Counted from the stretch's first letter, positions 10,376 to 19,814 are shown. The stretch: 64,000 bases of DNA from Mycobacterium sp. 1245805.9 (GCF_001672915.1 NZ_LZKR01000210.1:1-64000), one strand, 5' to 3'. The notes: generated by a model from the letters alone, not told the origin. Made by a program: numbers and translations.

Positions 10376-11770
10376 ATGGGTTACGCGATGGCTGAAGGCG
10401 TGTTCGGACGCAGCGACGCTGAAACCGATCTACTCGTCCGTGGCATGCGGTCGGGGATCGCAGTCGTCGGCTTCGGCTACATCGGCACGGTGATCGGTGC
10501 CGTGCTCGCCGACCGCGGGTGGCCGGTGACCGGGATCGACGTGCGACAGAACGTCGTCGACGAGATCAACTCCGGCAAGACCAGCGTCCCCGAGCCGGGG
10601 CTCGGCGACATGGTGGCCAACAACGTGCGCGTCGGCCGCCTTCGTGCCACCACCGATTTCGGCGCACTGGCCCACAACGACTTCGTCATCGTGACCGTCG
10701 GCACGCCGCTCGGTCCGGACTACGAGCCCATCGTCGACGACATCAAGGCGGCGGCGCGGGCGGTGGGCGAGCAGCTACACCGCGGCCACCTCGTCATCCT
10801 CAAGAGCACCGTGCCGCCCAACACCACCGAAAACATCGTGTTGCCGATCCTCGAAGAGACCTCGGGGCTGCGGGCGGGGGTCGACTTCGGGTTGGCGTTC
10901 TGCCCGGAACGGCTCGCCGAAGGCCAGGCCATCCACGAGCTGACGTCGATCCCCGTGGTGGTCGGTGCGGTCGACGAGGTCACCGCACGCGCCTGCTCGA
11001 CGCTCTGGCGACACGCCCTGGGAGTGGAATCCATCGTCGTCGACGATCCACGGACGGCCGAGATGGTGAAGCTCGCGGACAACCTCTGGATCGATCTCAA
11101 CATCGCGATGGCCAACGAACTGGCGAAGGTGTGCGACCGGCTGAACATGGACGGGCTGCAGGTCATCGAGGCGGCCAACTCGATGCCCAAGGGCACCCAC
11201 AACGTGAATATCCTGCGGCCGAGCATGGGCGTCGGCGGCTACTGCCTGACGAAGGATCCGTGGTTCGTCAACCATCTCGGCGAGTCGCTCGGGTTGGAGC
11301 TGGGCATCCCGCGGACCTCGAGGACCGTCAATGACACCATGCCCGCCTACACCTACGGGCTCCTCACGCAACTCCTCGCCGACCAGGACAAGACGATCGA
11401 GACCAGCAAGATCGCGGTCCTGGGTATCGCGTTCAAGAACAACACCGGCGACTGCCGGCTCACGCCCACCAAGTACGTCGTCGAGCTACTCGAGGCGTCC
11501 GGCTGCCAGCTTTCGATCCATGACCCCTGGGTGCCCGAAGAGGAGGCTCCCACGGTCACCAAGATTCCGTTGACCCCGGACATCGAGTCGGCGGTCAAGG
11601 ATGCCGACGCCCTGGTGGTCCTGGCGGGACACCGGGAATTCCACCAGATCCCGCTGGCCCGGCTCGCGGACCTCACCGCGCCCGGCTGCGTTTTCCTCGA
11701 CGGGCGGAACAGCTTCGACCCAGCGGCAGTGCGCGCCGCCGGATTCCTCTACAAGGGGATCGGCCGATAG
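10376..11770 (+). CDS. Nucleotide-sugar dehydrogenase (UDP-glucose/UDP-ManNAc dehydrogenase superfamily)
   Basis: This enzyme performs the NAD-dependent four-electron oxidation of a UDP-hexose to a UDP-uronic acid. The Rossmann motif VVGFGYIGTVIG lies at about residues 29-40. The next strand ends in GIDVRQ and is followed by the phosphate-contact FCPERLAEG. The catalytic Cys sits in MGVGGYCLTKDPWF. The C-terminal domain starts at VLGIAFKNNTGDCRLTP. The GGYCLTKDPW form and the PERLAEG loop look closer to the WecC/UDP-N-acetyl-hexosamine subgroup than to classical UDP-glucose dehydrogenase, so the substrate is open. ATG 10376 gives 464 aa; ATG 10388 is an alternative. The next gene is an SDR whose relatives act on UDP-glucuronate, so the two steps are probably consecutive. 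Confidence 0.9.
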   Translation: MGYAMAEGVFGRSDAETDLLVRGMRSGIAVVGFGYIGTVIGAVLADRGWPVTGIDVRQNVVDEINSGKTSVPEPGLGDMVANNVRVGRLRATTDFGALAHNDFVIVTVGTPLGPDYEPIVDDIKAAARAVGEQLHRGHLVILKSTVPPNTTENIVLPILEETSGLRAGVDFGLAFCPERLAEGQAIHELTSIPVVVGAVDEVTARACSTLWRHALGVESIVVDDPRTAEMVKLADNLWIDLNIAMANELAKVCDRLNMDGLQVIEAANSMPKGTHNVNILRPSMGVGGYCLTKDPWFVNHLGESLGLELGIPRTSRTVNDTMPAYTYGLLTQLLADQDKTIETSKIAVLGIAFKNNTGDCRLTPTKYVVELLEASGCQLSIHDPWVPEEEAPTVTKIPLTPDIESAVKDADALVVLAGHREFHQIPLARLADLTAPGCVFLDGRNSFDPAAVRAAGFLYKGIGR

Positions 11771-11819
11771 CCATAATGCAGGCGAAGGCAAACCTGTCCG
11801 CAGAACTGAAAGAGCGAAT

Positions 11820-12815
11820 ATGTCTCATGTCGTCGTGACGGGCGGCTACGGCCTGATCGGGTCGCATCTGGTGTCCGCACTGCTGGACCGCGGGGACACG
11901 GTGACGGTGTTCGACCACGCGAAGAACACCCGCGACACCAGCATCGACTTCGACCGGCACGCCAACTTCCGGTTCGTGCAGGGCGACGTCACCGATGTGA
12001 CCGCACTCTCCGAGGCCCTCACGCCCGGCGTCGACAAGGTCTTCCACCTGGCCGCGGTCGTCGGCGTCAAGAACTATATGAAGGATCCGCTGCAGGTTCT
12101 CGACGTCAACGTGATCGGCACGCGCAACGTCCTGGAGCTGAGCCAGCGGCACGGCACCCGCGTGGTGTTCGCCAGCACCTCCGAGGTGTTCGGCAAGAAC
12201 CCCAACCCGCCGTGGGCCGAGGACGACGACCGCGTCCTCGGCTCGACAAGGACGGCGCGGTGGAGCTACAGCACCAGCAAGGCCATGGCCGAGCACCTGG
12301 TCTTCGCGATGCACGCCGCCCACGGACTGCCGGCGACGGTCGTGCGCTACTTCAACGTCTACGGCCCGCGGCAAAACCCGATCTTCGTGATCTCGCAGAG
12401 CGTTCACCGCATCCTCAATGGTCGCCAACCGTTGCTCTACGACTCGGGTGACCAGACCCGATGCTTCACCTACGTCGACGACGCCATCGCCGGCACGCTG
12501 CTGGCGGCCGACAGCGACAAGGCGATCGGCGAGGCCTACAACATCGGGAGCATGACCGAGACCACCATCCGCGACGCCGTCGAGCTGGCGATCAAGATCG
12601 CCAACGTCGATTCGGTGTCCGAGGCCGAAGTCGTCGACACCGCGGCGCGCTACGGGCGCCGCTACGAGGACATCCCCCGTCGTATCCCGGACTCCACCAA
12701 GGCGCAGCGGGAGCTGGGTTGGCGCCTCAAGATCGACGTCGAGGAGGGGATCCGCCGCACCATCGACTGGGCGCGGGCCAACCCCTGGTACCTCGAGGGA
12801 CCCGCGGGGGACTAA
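11820..12815 (+). CDS. NAD-dependent sugar epimerase/decarboxylase (extended SDR, UDP-glucuronate decarboxylase-like)
   Basis: This is a 331-aa extended short-chain dehydrogenase. TGGYGLIG (residues 8-15) binds NAD. The catalytic Ser/Thr lies in FASTSEVFG and the YxxxK pair is in WSYSTSK. CFTYVDDAI and YNIGS are conserved C-terminal blocks. The combination STSEVFG...VLG...RWSYSTSK resembles the ArnA/UXS branch that decarboxylates UDP-glucuronic acid. That fits the adjacent dehydrogenase and would give a UDP-pentose; a 4-epimerase remains possible. The ATG at 11820 has GAAAGAG a few bases upstream. The gene follows the dehydrogenase by 49 bp on the same strand and overlaps the convergent acyltransferase gene by 4 bp. 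Confidence 0.88.
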   Translation: MSHVVVTGGYGLIGSHLVSALLDRGDTVTVFDHAKNTRDTSIDFDRHANFRFVQGDVTDVTALSEALTPGVDKVFHLAAVVGVKNYMKDPLQVLDVNVIGTRNVLELSQRHGTRVVFASTSEVFGKNPNPPWAEDDDRVLGSTRTARWSYSTSKAMAEHLVFAMHAAHGLPATVVRYFNVYGPRQNPIFVISQSVHRILNGRQPLLYDSGDQTRCFTYVDDAIAGTLLAADSDKAIGEAYNIGSMTETTIRDAVELAIKIANVDSVSEAEVVDTAARYGRRYEDIPRRIPDSTKAQRELGWRLKIDVEEGIRRTIDWARANPWYLEGPAGD

Positions 12816-15034
12816 CGGGCGAGCGCGCGGTCGGCGAGCGCGCCCATCGCCGGTGCCAACTGCGAAGAGTATTCGGCCGTGATGTGGTTCCAGTCGAGGT
12901 AGACCATGGTGTTGCCGACGATCACGGGGCAGCGGTTGGTGGTGCAGAACAGCTCGGTGAGGTCGGCGTATTGCCCGCCGCTGGCTTTGGTGGCGGTGGT
13001 CTCGGCGGCAATCCCGGCGTCGTTGACCGCGGCCGATCGTGGCGGGGAGCAGGCCGTGGCGTCGCCGAGGTGGCCGGACAGGCATTCCGGTACCGGTGCG
13101 CCCGGGTCCGGGACCGGTCCGAGGACCAACACCTTGGCACCGTCGCTGCGCAGCTGCTGTACCAGGCGGGTGAGGCTGTCGATCCACGCCGGGTCGTAGG
13201 GCGTGTAGCCCGCCTGCCAGCTGCCCTCGCTGCGCTCCCGCGACATGCTCACCACGACCAGCCGCGGGTGTTCGGCGCGTAGCCGGGCCAGGATCAGCGC
13301 CCGCCACTGGTCGCAGTGCATGAAGCTCTCGATCAGGCCGTCCAGGTGTTTGGCGATGGGCACGTTGAGCAACGGGCAGCCCGCCTTGGCCATCATCTCC
13401 AGCCGCCAGTGCCGTTGTTCGGCGATCTGCGCAAACGCCGGGTCCCACATCGCGGCGTGCGAGTCGCCGACCAGGGCCACCGTCGTGCTCGAGGCGGTGT
13501 CGCCCGTCGCGCACTCGGGCTGCCCGCCTTGGTTGGCCCCGCGGAAGCAACCGCTGGACCACATCGCAGTCTGCCCGGCCGTCGCCTCGGCCACCGGGGG
13601 TTGCAGGTTCGACGGGACGGCCCTCAGGTCGGCCGACGCCGCCACCGCGGCCTGCGCCTGCGCGAACGCCTGCTGCACGGCCGCGTCGTAGGCGTCCATG
13701 CCGGCGCCCGGCGGGACCGGCGCCGCGGTGATGGTCATCGCCGTGCCCGGTGCGCCGCGGCCGACCGGGACGGGTATCCACGCCAGCATCGCCACGCCCA
13801 CACCGACCGCCACCGCGGTGGCGATCGCGCCGACCGCGAAACTGGCCAGCGGGGACTTGCGCAGCGGGGCGGCGTAGCGCAGCGGGTTCTCGACAAAACG
13901 CAGCGTGAGCATCCCCAAGCCGCCGGAGATCAGGACCGCCACCAGCCTGCCGGCCAGCCCGAGCTGATGGCCCAGCAGGGGCGCCGCCAGGACCAGCACG
14001 GGCCAGTGCCACAGATACCACGAGTAGGACAGCCGGCCCATCTCGCGCATCGGCTTGAATGCCAGGATGCGGCCCGCTCCCTGCGTGGGTAGGGCGCAGC
14101 CGGCGCCGATCACCAGGACCGTGCCGAGCAGCGGCCAGATCGCGGCGGTGCCCGGGTACGGTGTGGCCGGGGTCAGCCGATTGCAGACCAGCACGATCAG
14201 GCCCAGGCCGGCCCATCCGGTGATCGCGGCCGCTCGTGCCGGCAGCCGGCGCCACTGGTTGGCTGTTAGGGCCAGCATGCCGCCCACGGCCAGGTCCCAG
14301 GCCCGGGTGGGCAGCGAGAAGTACGCCGCCGGGGGCACCAGGTAGGTGGTCAGCAGCGAGAGCGCGAACGACGAAATCGCGACCAGCGCGAAGACCGTCA
14401 GGAAGGTGCGCTTGGGTGCGTTCGACAAGGTATTAGTAGTGGCGCCGGTGCGCCGCACGCGCCGGATCACCCACCAGGTACCGATGATCAGCACCGGCCA
14501 CACCAGGTAGAACTGCTCCTCGACGCCCAGGGTCCAGTAGTGCTGGAACGGCGACGGCGGCTGATGGCCGCCGAAGTAGTCGACGTTTTCGTGAATGAAC
14601 CAGTAGTTGCCGACGTACAGCGCGCAGGCGATGCCGTCCTCCACGACGCCCTTGGCCTGCAGGGGCGACAACAGGACGGCCGAGGCGATCACGGTCACGC
14701 TGCCGATGAGGGCGGCCACCGGGAGCAGGCGGCGGACGCGCGCGGCATAGAACTTGCGCAGCCCGATCGTGCCGGTGCCGCTCACCTCGCGCCACAGCTG
14801 CCCGGTGATGACGAAACCCGAGATGATGAAGAAGATGTCCGGGCCGACGAACCCGCCGCTCGCGCCGGGCACGTCGGCGTGAAAGAGCAGGATGGCCACC
14901 AGCGTCAGGGCGCGCAGGCCCTCGATGTCCGGGCGGAATTCCTTGTGTGCCGAGCGCCGATCCTGCGCCGCCTCGACGGGGCTAACGCTTTCGGCCTGGA
15001 CCACGGTCACCCACCTGTCTGAGGAGGCGTTCAT
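12812..15034 (-). CDS. Membrane O-acyltransferase (acyltransferase-3/OafA type) with C-terminal SGNH domain, paralogue 2
   Basis: This 740-aa paralogue has the same two-part layout as paralogue 1. The N-terminal membrane domain begins FRPDIEGLRALTLVAILLFHA, with the conserved His in LFHA. It continues with DIFFIISGFVITG and SPFQHYWTLGVEEQFYLVWP. The C-terminal SGNH domain has GDSHAAMW and the Asp-His pair in LDWNH. It diverges most from the others in the first 90 residues, with a longer N-terminus and GPDIFF where the others have GVDVFF, so acceptor or acyl preference may differ. The ATG at 15034 lies 11 bases after the GATAAT of its upstream motif, giving at most a very short 5' leader. Role: O-acylation of a glycolipid sugar, inferred from family and neighbourhood. 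Confidence 0.92.
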   Translation of the reverse strand: MNASSDRWVTVVQAESVSPVEAAQDRRSAHKEFRPDIEGLRALTLVAILLFHADVPGASGGFVGPDIFFIISGFVITGQLWREVSGTGTIGLRKFYAARVRRLLPVAALIGSVTVIASAVLLSPLQAKGVVEDGIACALYVGNYWFIHENVDYFGGHQPPSPFQHYWTLGVEEQFYLVWPVLIIGTWWVIRRVRRTGATTNTLSNAPKRTFLTVFALVAISSFALSLLTTYLVPPAAYFSLPTRAWDLAVGGMLALTANQWRRLPARAAAITGWAGLGLIVLVCNRLTPATPYPGTAAIWPLLGTVLVIGAGCALPTQGAGRILAFKPMREMGRLSYSWYLWHWPVLVLAAPLLGHQLGLAGRLVAVLISGGLGMLTLRFVENPLRYAAPLRKSPLASFAVGAIATAVAVGVGVAMLAWIPVPVGRGAPGTAMTITAAPVPPGAGMDAYDAAVQQAFAQAQAAVAASADLRAVPSNLQPPVAEATAGQTAMWSSGCFRGANQGGQPECATGDTASSTTVALVGDSHAAMWDPAFAQIAEQRHWRLEMMAKAGCPLLNVPIAKHLDGLIESFMHCDQWRALILARLRAEHPRLVVVSMSRERSEGSWQAGYTPYDPAWIDSLTRLVQQLRSDGAKVLVLGPVPDPGAPVPECLSGHLGDATACSPPRSAAVNDAGIAAETTATKASGGQYADLTELFCTTNRCPVIVGNTMVYLDWNHITAEYSSQLAPAMGALADRALAR

Positions 15035-15045
15035 CGAATCGAGGC

Positions 15046-15066
15046 ATTATCACACACACGTTCAAT
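15046..15066 (-). promoter_or_regulatory. Shared acyltransferase promoter/operator motif, copy 2
   Basis: Read on the minus strand this is ATTGAACGTGTG followed by TGTGATAAT, matching the block before the other three acyltransferase genes. After GATAAT the next 11 bases are GCCTCGATTCG and then the ATG. The downstream CCTCGATTC is also shared with copy 3, so conservation extends past the -10. The palindrome is less perfect here than in copies 1 and 4. Confidence 0.6.
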
Positions 15067-15160
15067 GCCTCTCGGCCGAATCCGCCACTCCTGAGCGGCG
15101 GCCTGGTTATGCTGCTGGGCGGCTGAGCCGGGGACCCGAGAAAGGCAAAGGATCTCGCCG

Positions 15161-16429
15161 ATGAAATTCGTGCTGGCAAACTGGGGAACCCGCGGCGAAG
15201 TCGAGCCCTACGTCACCGTCGGCCGCGAGCTGGTGCGCCGCGGGCACGACGTGCACATGGCCGTCGCCCCCGAGATGGTCGGCTTCACCGAGGCGGCCGG
15301 GCCCACCGCCGTCGCCTACGGACCCGAATTGAAAGCCATCCTGGACCCGCATCGCGACTTCTGGGCGGGCCTGTTCGCCACCCCCTGGAAGATCCGGGAG
15401 CTGGGCAGGTTGTCGGCCGAGTATTCGGCGCCCCTGTCCCAGTGCCGGCCGGAGGTCAGCGCGACGCTGACGTCGCTGGCGCAGGGATCCGACCTGCTGT
15501 TGACCGGCATGAACTTCGAGGACGACGCCCTGAACGCGGCGGAGTATTGCGGCGTTCCGCTGGCCACCCTGCACATCTTCCCGCTGCGCGCCAACGGCCG
15601 GCTGCTGCCGTACCTGCCGGCGCCGCTGGCCCGCTCCGCGACGCGGACGCTCGACTGGCTGGCCTGGCGCGGCGGCAAGCAGGTCGAGGATGCGCAGCGC
15701 CGCGACCTCGGCCTGCCGGCGGCGACGCGCCCCTGGCCGCGTCGGATCGCCGAACGCGGGTCCCTAGAAATCCAGGCCTACGACGAGGTGTGCTACCCCG
15801 GGCTGGCGGCCGAATGGGCGACCTACGGCGGCCGACGGCCGTTCGTCGGCGCGCTGACGATGGAGTTGCCGACCGACGCCGACGAGGAAGTCAAGTCGTG
15901 GATCGCCGCCGGAACGCCACCGATCTGCTTCGGATTCGGCAGCGTCGGCGTCGAATCCGCCGCCGACACGCTCGCCATGATCAGCTCGGCGTGCGCGCGG
16001 CTGGGCGAGCGGGCGCTGGTGTGCGCGGCCGGGTCGGACTACAGCAACGTGCCGCACTCCGAGCACGTCAAGGTCGTGGGCGTGATGAACTACGCCGCCG
16101 CCTTGCCCGGCTGCCGGGCGTTCGTGCACCACGGCGGCTGCGGCACCACGAACGCGGGCCTGCGCGCGGGACTGCCGACACTGATCCTGTGGACGTTGCC
16201 CGACCAGGGCCTGTGGGGGGCGCGGGTCAAACGCCTGAAAGTCGGCACCGGGCGGCGCTTTTCGGCCACCACCGAGAAATCGTTGGTCGCGGATCTGCGC
16301 ACCATCCTGGACCCGCAGTGCCTCAGCCATGCCCGCGAACTCGCCGCCCGGATGACCAAGCCCGCCGAGAGCGTCGCGGTCGCCGCCGATCTGGTGGAGA
16401 ACTTCGCCCGCCACCAGCGGGTTGGCTGA
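15161..16429 (+). CDS. GT1-family glycosyltransferase, GPL Gtf type (1 of 3)
   Basis: This is a 422-aa GT-B fold glycosyltransferase that moves a sugar from a nucleotide sugar to a lipid or peptide hydroxyl. The N-terminus MKFVLANWGTRGEVEPYVTV is the acceptor-side glycine-rich start shared by mycobacterial Gtf proteins such as Rv1524, Rv1526c and the GPL rhamnosyltransferases. The C-terminal nucleotide-binding block is FVHHGGCGTTNAGLRAG, followed by LPDQGLWG. It is clearly paralogous to the genes at 23434 and 24761, with the same segments EDAQRR(D/E)LGLP and RGSLE(I/L)QAYDE. ATG 15161 follows an A/G-rich stretch (GAAAGGCAAAGGA). The donor may be a 6-deoxyhexose, but sequence alone does not tell. 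Confidence 0.9.
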   Translation: MKFVLANWGTRGEVEPYVTVGRELVRRGHDVHMAVAPEMVGFTEAAGPTAVAYGPELKAILDPHRDFWAGLFATPWKIRELGRLSAEYSAPLSQCRPEVSATLTSLAQGSDLLLTGMNFEDDALNAAEYCGVPLATLHIFPLRANGRLLPYLPAPLARSATRTLDWLAWRGGKQVEDAQRRDLGLPAATRPWPRRIAERGSLEIQAYDEVCYPGLAAEWATYGGRRPFVGALTMELPTDADEEVKSWIAAGTPPICFGFGSVGVESAADTLAMISSACARLGERALVCAAGSDYSNVPHSEHVKVVGVMNYAAALPGCRAFVHHGGCGTTNAGLRAGLPTLILWTLPDQGLWGARVKRLKVGTGRRFSATTEKSLVADLRTILDPQCLSHARELAARMTKPAESVAVAADLVENFARHQRVG

Positions 16430-16438
16430 CCGGCCGGC

Positions 16439-18628
16439 TCAACCGTGGGCGAGCGCGCGGTCGGCCAGCGCCGCGATCGCCGGCGCCAGCTGCCGGGCGT
16501 ATTCGAAAGTCAGATGACCCGGGTCGAGATAAACCAGGGTGTTGCCGACGATGACCGGGCAGCGATTCGCCGTGCAGAACAGGTCGGTGAGGTCGGCGTA
16601 CTGTCCGCCGCCGGCCGCGGTGGCCGCGGATTCGGCCGTGATGCCGGGCTCGTTCACCGCCGTTGATCGCGGCGGCGAGCAGGCCGTGGCGTCGTCGAGG
16701 TGGCCGGAGAGGCAGATCGGCACGTACGACTGCGGGTCCGGGATGGGCCCGAGCACCAGCACCTGCGCGCCGGTGCCGCGCAGCTCCCGCACCAGGCGGA
16801 AGAAGCTGCTGTTCCACGCGGAGTCATACGACGTGAACCCCGACGGCAACCCGTAGCGCTCACCGTATCGGCGCATCACGTCGAGCACGATCAGCCGCGG
16901 GCGCTCGGCGCCCAGCCGCGCGATGATCTGACCGCGCCACCGCGTGCACTCGCCGTATTCCCGGTGCAGGGTGGGGCTGAGGATGCGCAGGTCCAGCAGG
17001 GGGCAGCCGGCCTTGGACATCATCTCCAGCCGCCAGTGCCGCTGGGTGGCGATCTCGCGTAGGGCCGGGTTCCACATCGCGGCGGTGGAGTCGCCGACCA
17101 GCGCCACCGTCGTCGTCGAGGCGGTGTCGCCCGCGGCGCACTCGGGCTGCCCGTCCTGGAAGAAATTGCGCATGCAACCGTCGCGGAACAAGGCCCGGTG
17201 TTGGGCGGCGGCGTCGGCCAGCGGGGGATCGAGGTTCGACGGCACGGCCTTGAGGTCGGCCGATGCCGCGACCGCGGCGTGCGCCTGGGCGAACGCCTGC
17301 TGTACCGCCGCGTCGTAGGCGGCCATGCCGGAGCCCGCGGGGGGAGGCGCGGCGGTGATGGACAGCGGCGCAGCCGGTGCGCCGCGGCCCACCGGGGTGG
17401 GCACCCACAGCAGCAGCGCCACGCCCACACAGACGGCCACCGCGGTGGCAGCACCGCCGAGCGCGAGGCTGGCCCGGGCCGAGCGGCGCACGGGATCGGC
17501 GAACCGCAGCGGGTTCTCGATGAATCGCAGCGTGAGGGCGGCCAGCGCGGCGGAGACGGCGGCCGCCGTCAACCGGGCGGCCAGCCCGAGCGGATGGCCG
17601 AGCAACGCGGGGGCGAGCAGCAGCACCGGCCAGTGCCACAGGTACCACGAATAGGAGATCCGCCCGATCGCGCGCATCGGCGACGTTCCCAACACGCGGC
17701 CGCATCCCTGCGCCGGTGTGGCGCAGCCGGCGCCGATCACCAGCATCGCGCCGAGCGTGGGCAGCAGCGCGGCGGTACCCGGATACAGGGTGGACGAGCT
17801 CAACTGGTTGCAGGCCACCAGGATCGCCGCGAGTCCGACCCAGCCGACGAGCGCGGCCGACCGCGCGGGCAACCGGCGCCACTGGCCGGCGGTCAGGGCG
17901 ATCAGCCCGCCGGCGGCCAACTGCCAGGCCCGGGTGGGCAGCGAAAAGAACGCCACCGGCGGCGCCAGATAGGTGACCGCCAACGAGAGCGCGAACGACG
18001 CGGCCGCGACCAGCGCCAGGACCACGAGATAGGGGCGCTCCGACGAATCGGTGTCCGCCTTGGCGCGCCGGCGCACGCGCCGCACCAGCCACGCCGTCCC
18101 GATGATCAGGGCCGGCCAGATCAGATAGAACTGTTCCTCCACCCCGAGCGACCAGTAGTGCTGGAACGGCGAGGGCGGCGCCATGCCGCCGAAGTAGTCG
18201 ACGCCTTGCTGGATGAACCAGTAGTTGCTGACATACAGCGCGCTCGCGATGCCGTCGAAGATGACGGATCGGGACTGCAACGGGGGCAGCAGGACCGCCG
18301 AGCCGATCAGGGTGACGACGCCCACGGTGGCCGATGCCGGCAGCAGCCGGCGGGCCCGGGCGCCGTAGAACTTGCCCAGCCGGACGGTGCCCGCGCTGCT
18401 CACCTCGCGCCACAGCAGGCCGGTGATCAGGAAGCCCGAGATGACGAAAAACACGTCCACGCCGACGAACCCGCCGTCCACCCCGGGCACGTCGGCGTGA
18501 AACAGGACGACCGCCAGCACGGCGACGGCGCGCAACCCCTCGATGTCCGGGCGGAACCGCGACTGCGCCGGGGGCCGACCCCGCGCCTCTTCGGTAGGGC
18601 GAACGCTGTCGGACTGGCGCAAGGTCAC
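16439..18628 (-). CDS. Membrane O-acyltransferase (acyltransferase-3/OafA type) with C-terminal SGNH domain, paralogue 3
   Basis: This 729-aa protein is close to paralogues 1 and 4. Its membrane domain contains FRPDIEGLRAVAVLAVVLFHA, VDVFFVISGFLITGLLWREV and the hydrophobic series up to about residue 400. The C-terminal SGNH domain has GDSTAAMW and LDPGHLT (Asp and His three apart). A Pro-rich linker (APPPAGSG) joins the halves; the second domain is probably periplasmic. The GTG start at 18628 has GGTAGG just upstream and is some 30 bases from its promoter motif, so unlike copies 1 and 2 it has a short leader. It is convergent with the Gtf gene, with a 9-bp gap. The acceptor sugar is unknown. 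Confidence 0.92.
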   Translation of the reverse strand: MTLRQSDSVRPTEEARGRPPAQSRFRPDIEGLRAVAVLAVVLFHADVPGVDGGFVGVDVFFVISGFLITGLLWREVSSAGTVRLGKFYGARARRLLPASATVGVVTLIGSAVLLPPLQSRSVIFDGIASALYVSNYWFIQQGVDYFGGMAPPSPFQHYWSLGVEEQFYLIWPALIIGTAWLVRRVRRRAKADTDSSERPYLVVLALVAAASFALSLAVTYLAPPVAFFSLPTRAWQLAAGGLIALTAGQWRRLPARSAALVGWVGLAAILVACNQLSSSTLYPGTAALLPTLGAMLVIGAGCATPAQGCGRVLGTSPMRAIGRISYSWYLWHWPVLLLAPALLGHPLGLAARLTAAAVSAALAALTLRFIENPLRFADPVRRSARASLALGGAATAVAVCVGVALLLWVPTPVGRGAPAAPLSITAAPPPAGSGMAAYDAAVQQAFAQAHAAVAASADLKAVPSNLDPPLADAAAQHRALFRDGCMRNFFQDGQPECAAGDTASTTTVALVGDSTAAMWNPALREIATQRHWRLEMMSKAGCPLLDLRILSPTLHREYGECTRWRGQIIARLGAERPRLIVLDVMRRYGERYGLPSGFTSYDSAWNSSFFRLVRELRGTGAQVLVLGPIPDPQSYVPICLSGHLDDATACSPPRSTAVNEPGITAESAATAAGGGQYADLTDLFCTANRCPVIVGNTLVYLDPGHLTFEYARQLAPAIAALADRALAHG

Positions 18629-18663
18629 CTACCTGGAAGCGGACACGTTCTTGGAATCGAGGA

Positions 18664-18684
18664 ATTATCACACACGCGTCCAAC
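18664..18684 (-). promoter_or_regulatory. Shared acyltransferase promoter/operator motif, copy 3
   Basis: On the minus strand the block reads GTTGGACGCGTG followed by TGTGATAAT, then TCCTCGATTCC, nearly the same downstream bases as copy 2. It sits about 36 bp before the GTG start of paralogue 3. The core ACRCGTGTGTGATA is common to copies 3 and 4, and copy 1 differs only by lacking one GT. Confidence 0.6.
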
Positions 18685-18740
18685 ACGCCCGGCCGAGTTC
18701 ACCACTATTCGCGGGCCCACCGACCGCGCCGGAGCCGGTG

Positions 18741-19814
18741 CTAGACGGCGGATTCGGGTTGCTCGCCGATCCAGTCCAGCAGGGCGGGCAGACCGTCCTC
18801 GAGCGTCCACTTCGGGCGCCAGTCGAGCTCGTTCTGTGCCGGGTCGATGTCGCACCGTGCGGCCCGCACGTCACCGTCGCGGAACTTCCCGACGACGTTC
18901 GGTCGGGGGGCGTCGCAGATGGTGGCGATCTTTTCGGCCAGCTCTTGGATGGTTGTCGGGGTACCCGACCCGATGTCGAGGCAGCGGGTGCCGTTCGCGG
19001 GTTTCTCGATCGCGGCGAACAGGGCCTCGACGATGTCGTCGATGTAGACGAAGTCACGCAGGATGTGGCCGTCTTCGTAGATTTCCAGCGCACACCGCTG
19101 GCGCGCCAGCCGAGCGAAGAGGGCGACTATTCCGGTGTAGGAGTTGGTCAGCGACTGTCCCGGCCCGTAGACGTTCTGCAGGCGCAGCATGCTGAGGTTG
19201 GTGTCGTGCGCGGCCGTCCACGCCGCCAGGATGTGCTCTTGGGCGAGCTTGGTCGCGGCATAGATGTTGGTGGGCCGTGGCTCGGTCCGGCCGGCACAGC
19301 TCGCAAGCGGGACGACCGGGTCGTCGGTGGGCCCCTGCGGGTCCCAGATGCCGGCCTGCAGTTGCGCGTGGCTTCGGGGCTGCGGATAGAAGATCGCCGA
19401 GCCGCATTGCCAGGAGCCCTCGCCGTAGACGGCCCTCGACGACGCCAGCACCAGTTGGTCGGGCGCGCGTCCGGAGCGGCTCAGGGCGTCGAGGAGTTGG
19501 GTGGTGCCCACCACGTTGACCGAACCGTGGCGGGTGGCCTCGGAAAGCGACTGCGCCGTTCCCGTCTCGGCCGCCAGGTGGACGATCTGGGTCGGCTGGA
19601 CCAACCGCAGCACGGCGTCGCAGTCCGGGGCGTGGGTGACGTCGCCGGTGAAGAACCGCACCGACGGCGGCAGGTCGATCGCCGCGCTGTTGCCGTGTAC
19701 CTGCGGGTGCAGGACGTCCATGACAGCGACGTCGTAACCGGCTCCGACGAGACGGCGCGCGAGCGCCGACCCGATGAACCCAGCCCCCCCGGTGATGAGA
19801 ACGGGTGTTGACAA
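18741..19814 (-). CDS. NAD-dependent epimerase/dehydratase (extended SDR)
   Basis: This 357-aa extended SDR acts on a nucleotide-activated sugar. TGGAGFIGS (residues 8-16) binds NAD. The active-site Ser is in LASSRAVYG and the YxxxK motif is NIYAATK near residue 189. LRLQNVYGPGQ and DFVYIDDIV are conserved substrate-domain blocks. It has about the length of dTDP/UDP-hexose epimerases. It contains an inserted stretch between VYG and NIYAATK (about residues 126-185, rich in Pro and Gln) that is longer than in simple GalE-type enzymes. The gene is transcribed in the same direction as the flanking acyltransferase genes with gaps of about 110 bp, so it may be co-transcribed with them. The exact reaction is not assignable. 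Confidence 0.87.
   Translation of the reverse strand: MSTPVLITGGAGFIGSALARRLVGAGYDVAVMDVLHPQVHGNSAAIDLPPSVRFFTGDVTHAPDCDAVLRLVQPTQIVHLAAETGTAQSLSEATRHGSVNVVGTTQLLDALSRSGRAPDQLVLASSRAVYGEGSWQCGSAIFYPQPRSHAQLQAGIWDPQGPTDDPVVPLASCAGRTEPRPTNIYAATKLAQEHILAAWTAAHDTNLSMLRLQNVYGPGQSLTNSYTGIVALFARLARQRCALEIYEDGHILRDFVYIDDIVEALFAAIEKPANGTRCLDIGSGTPTTIQELAEKIATICDAPRPNVVGKFRDGDVRAARCDIDPAQNELDWRPKWTLEDGLPALLDWIGEQPESAV

Noticed and set aside
11673-14255. Minus-strand open frame of 860 codons across the SDR and acyltransferase 2
   Set aside because: It is the wrong frame of acyltransferase 2 (same strand) joined to the antisense of the SDR gene; no domain is visible.
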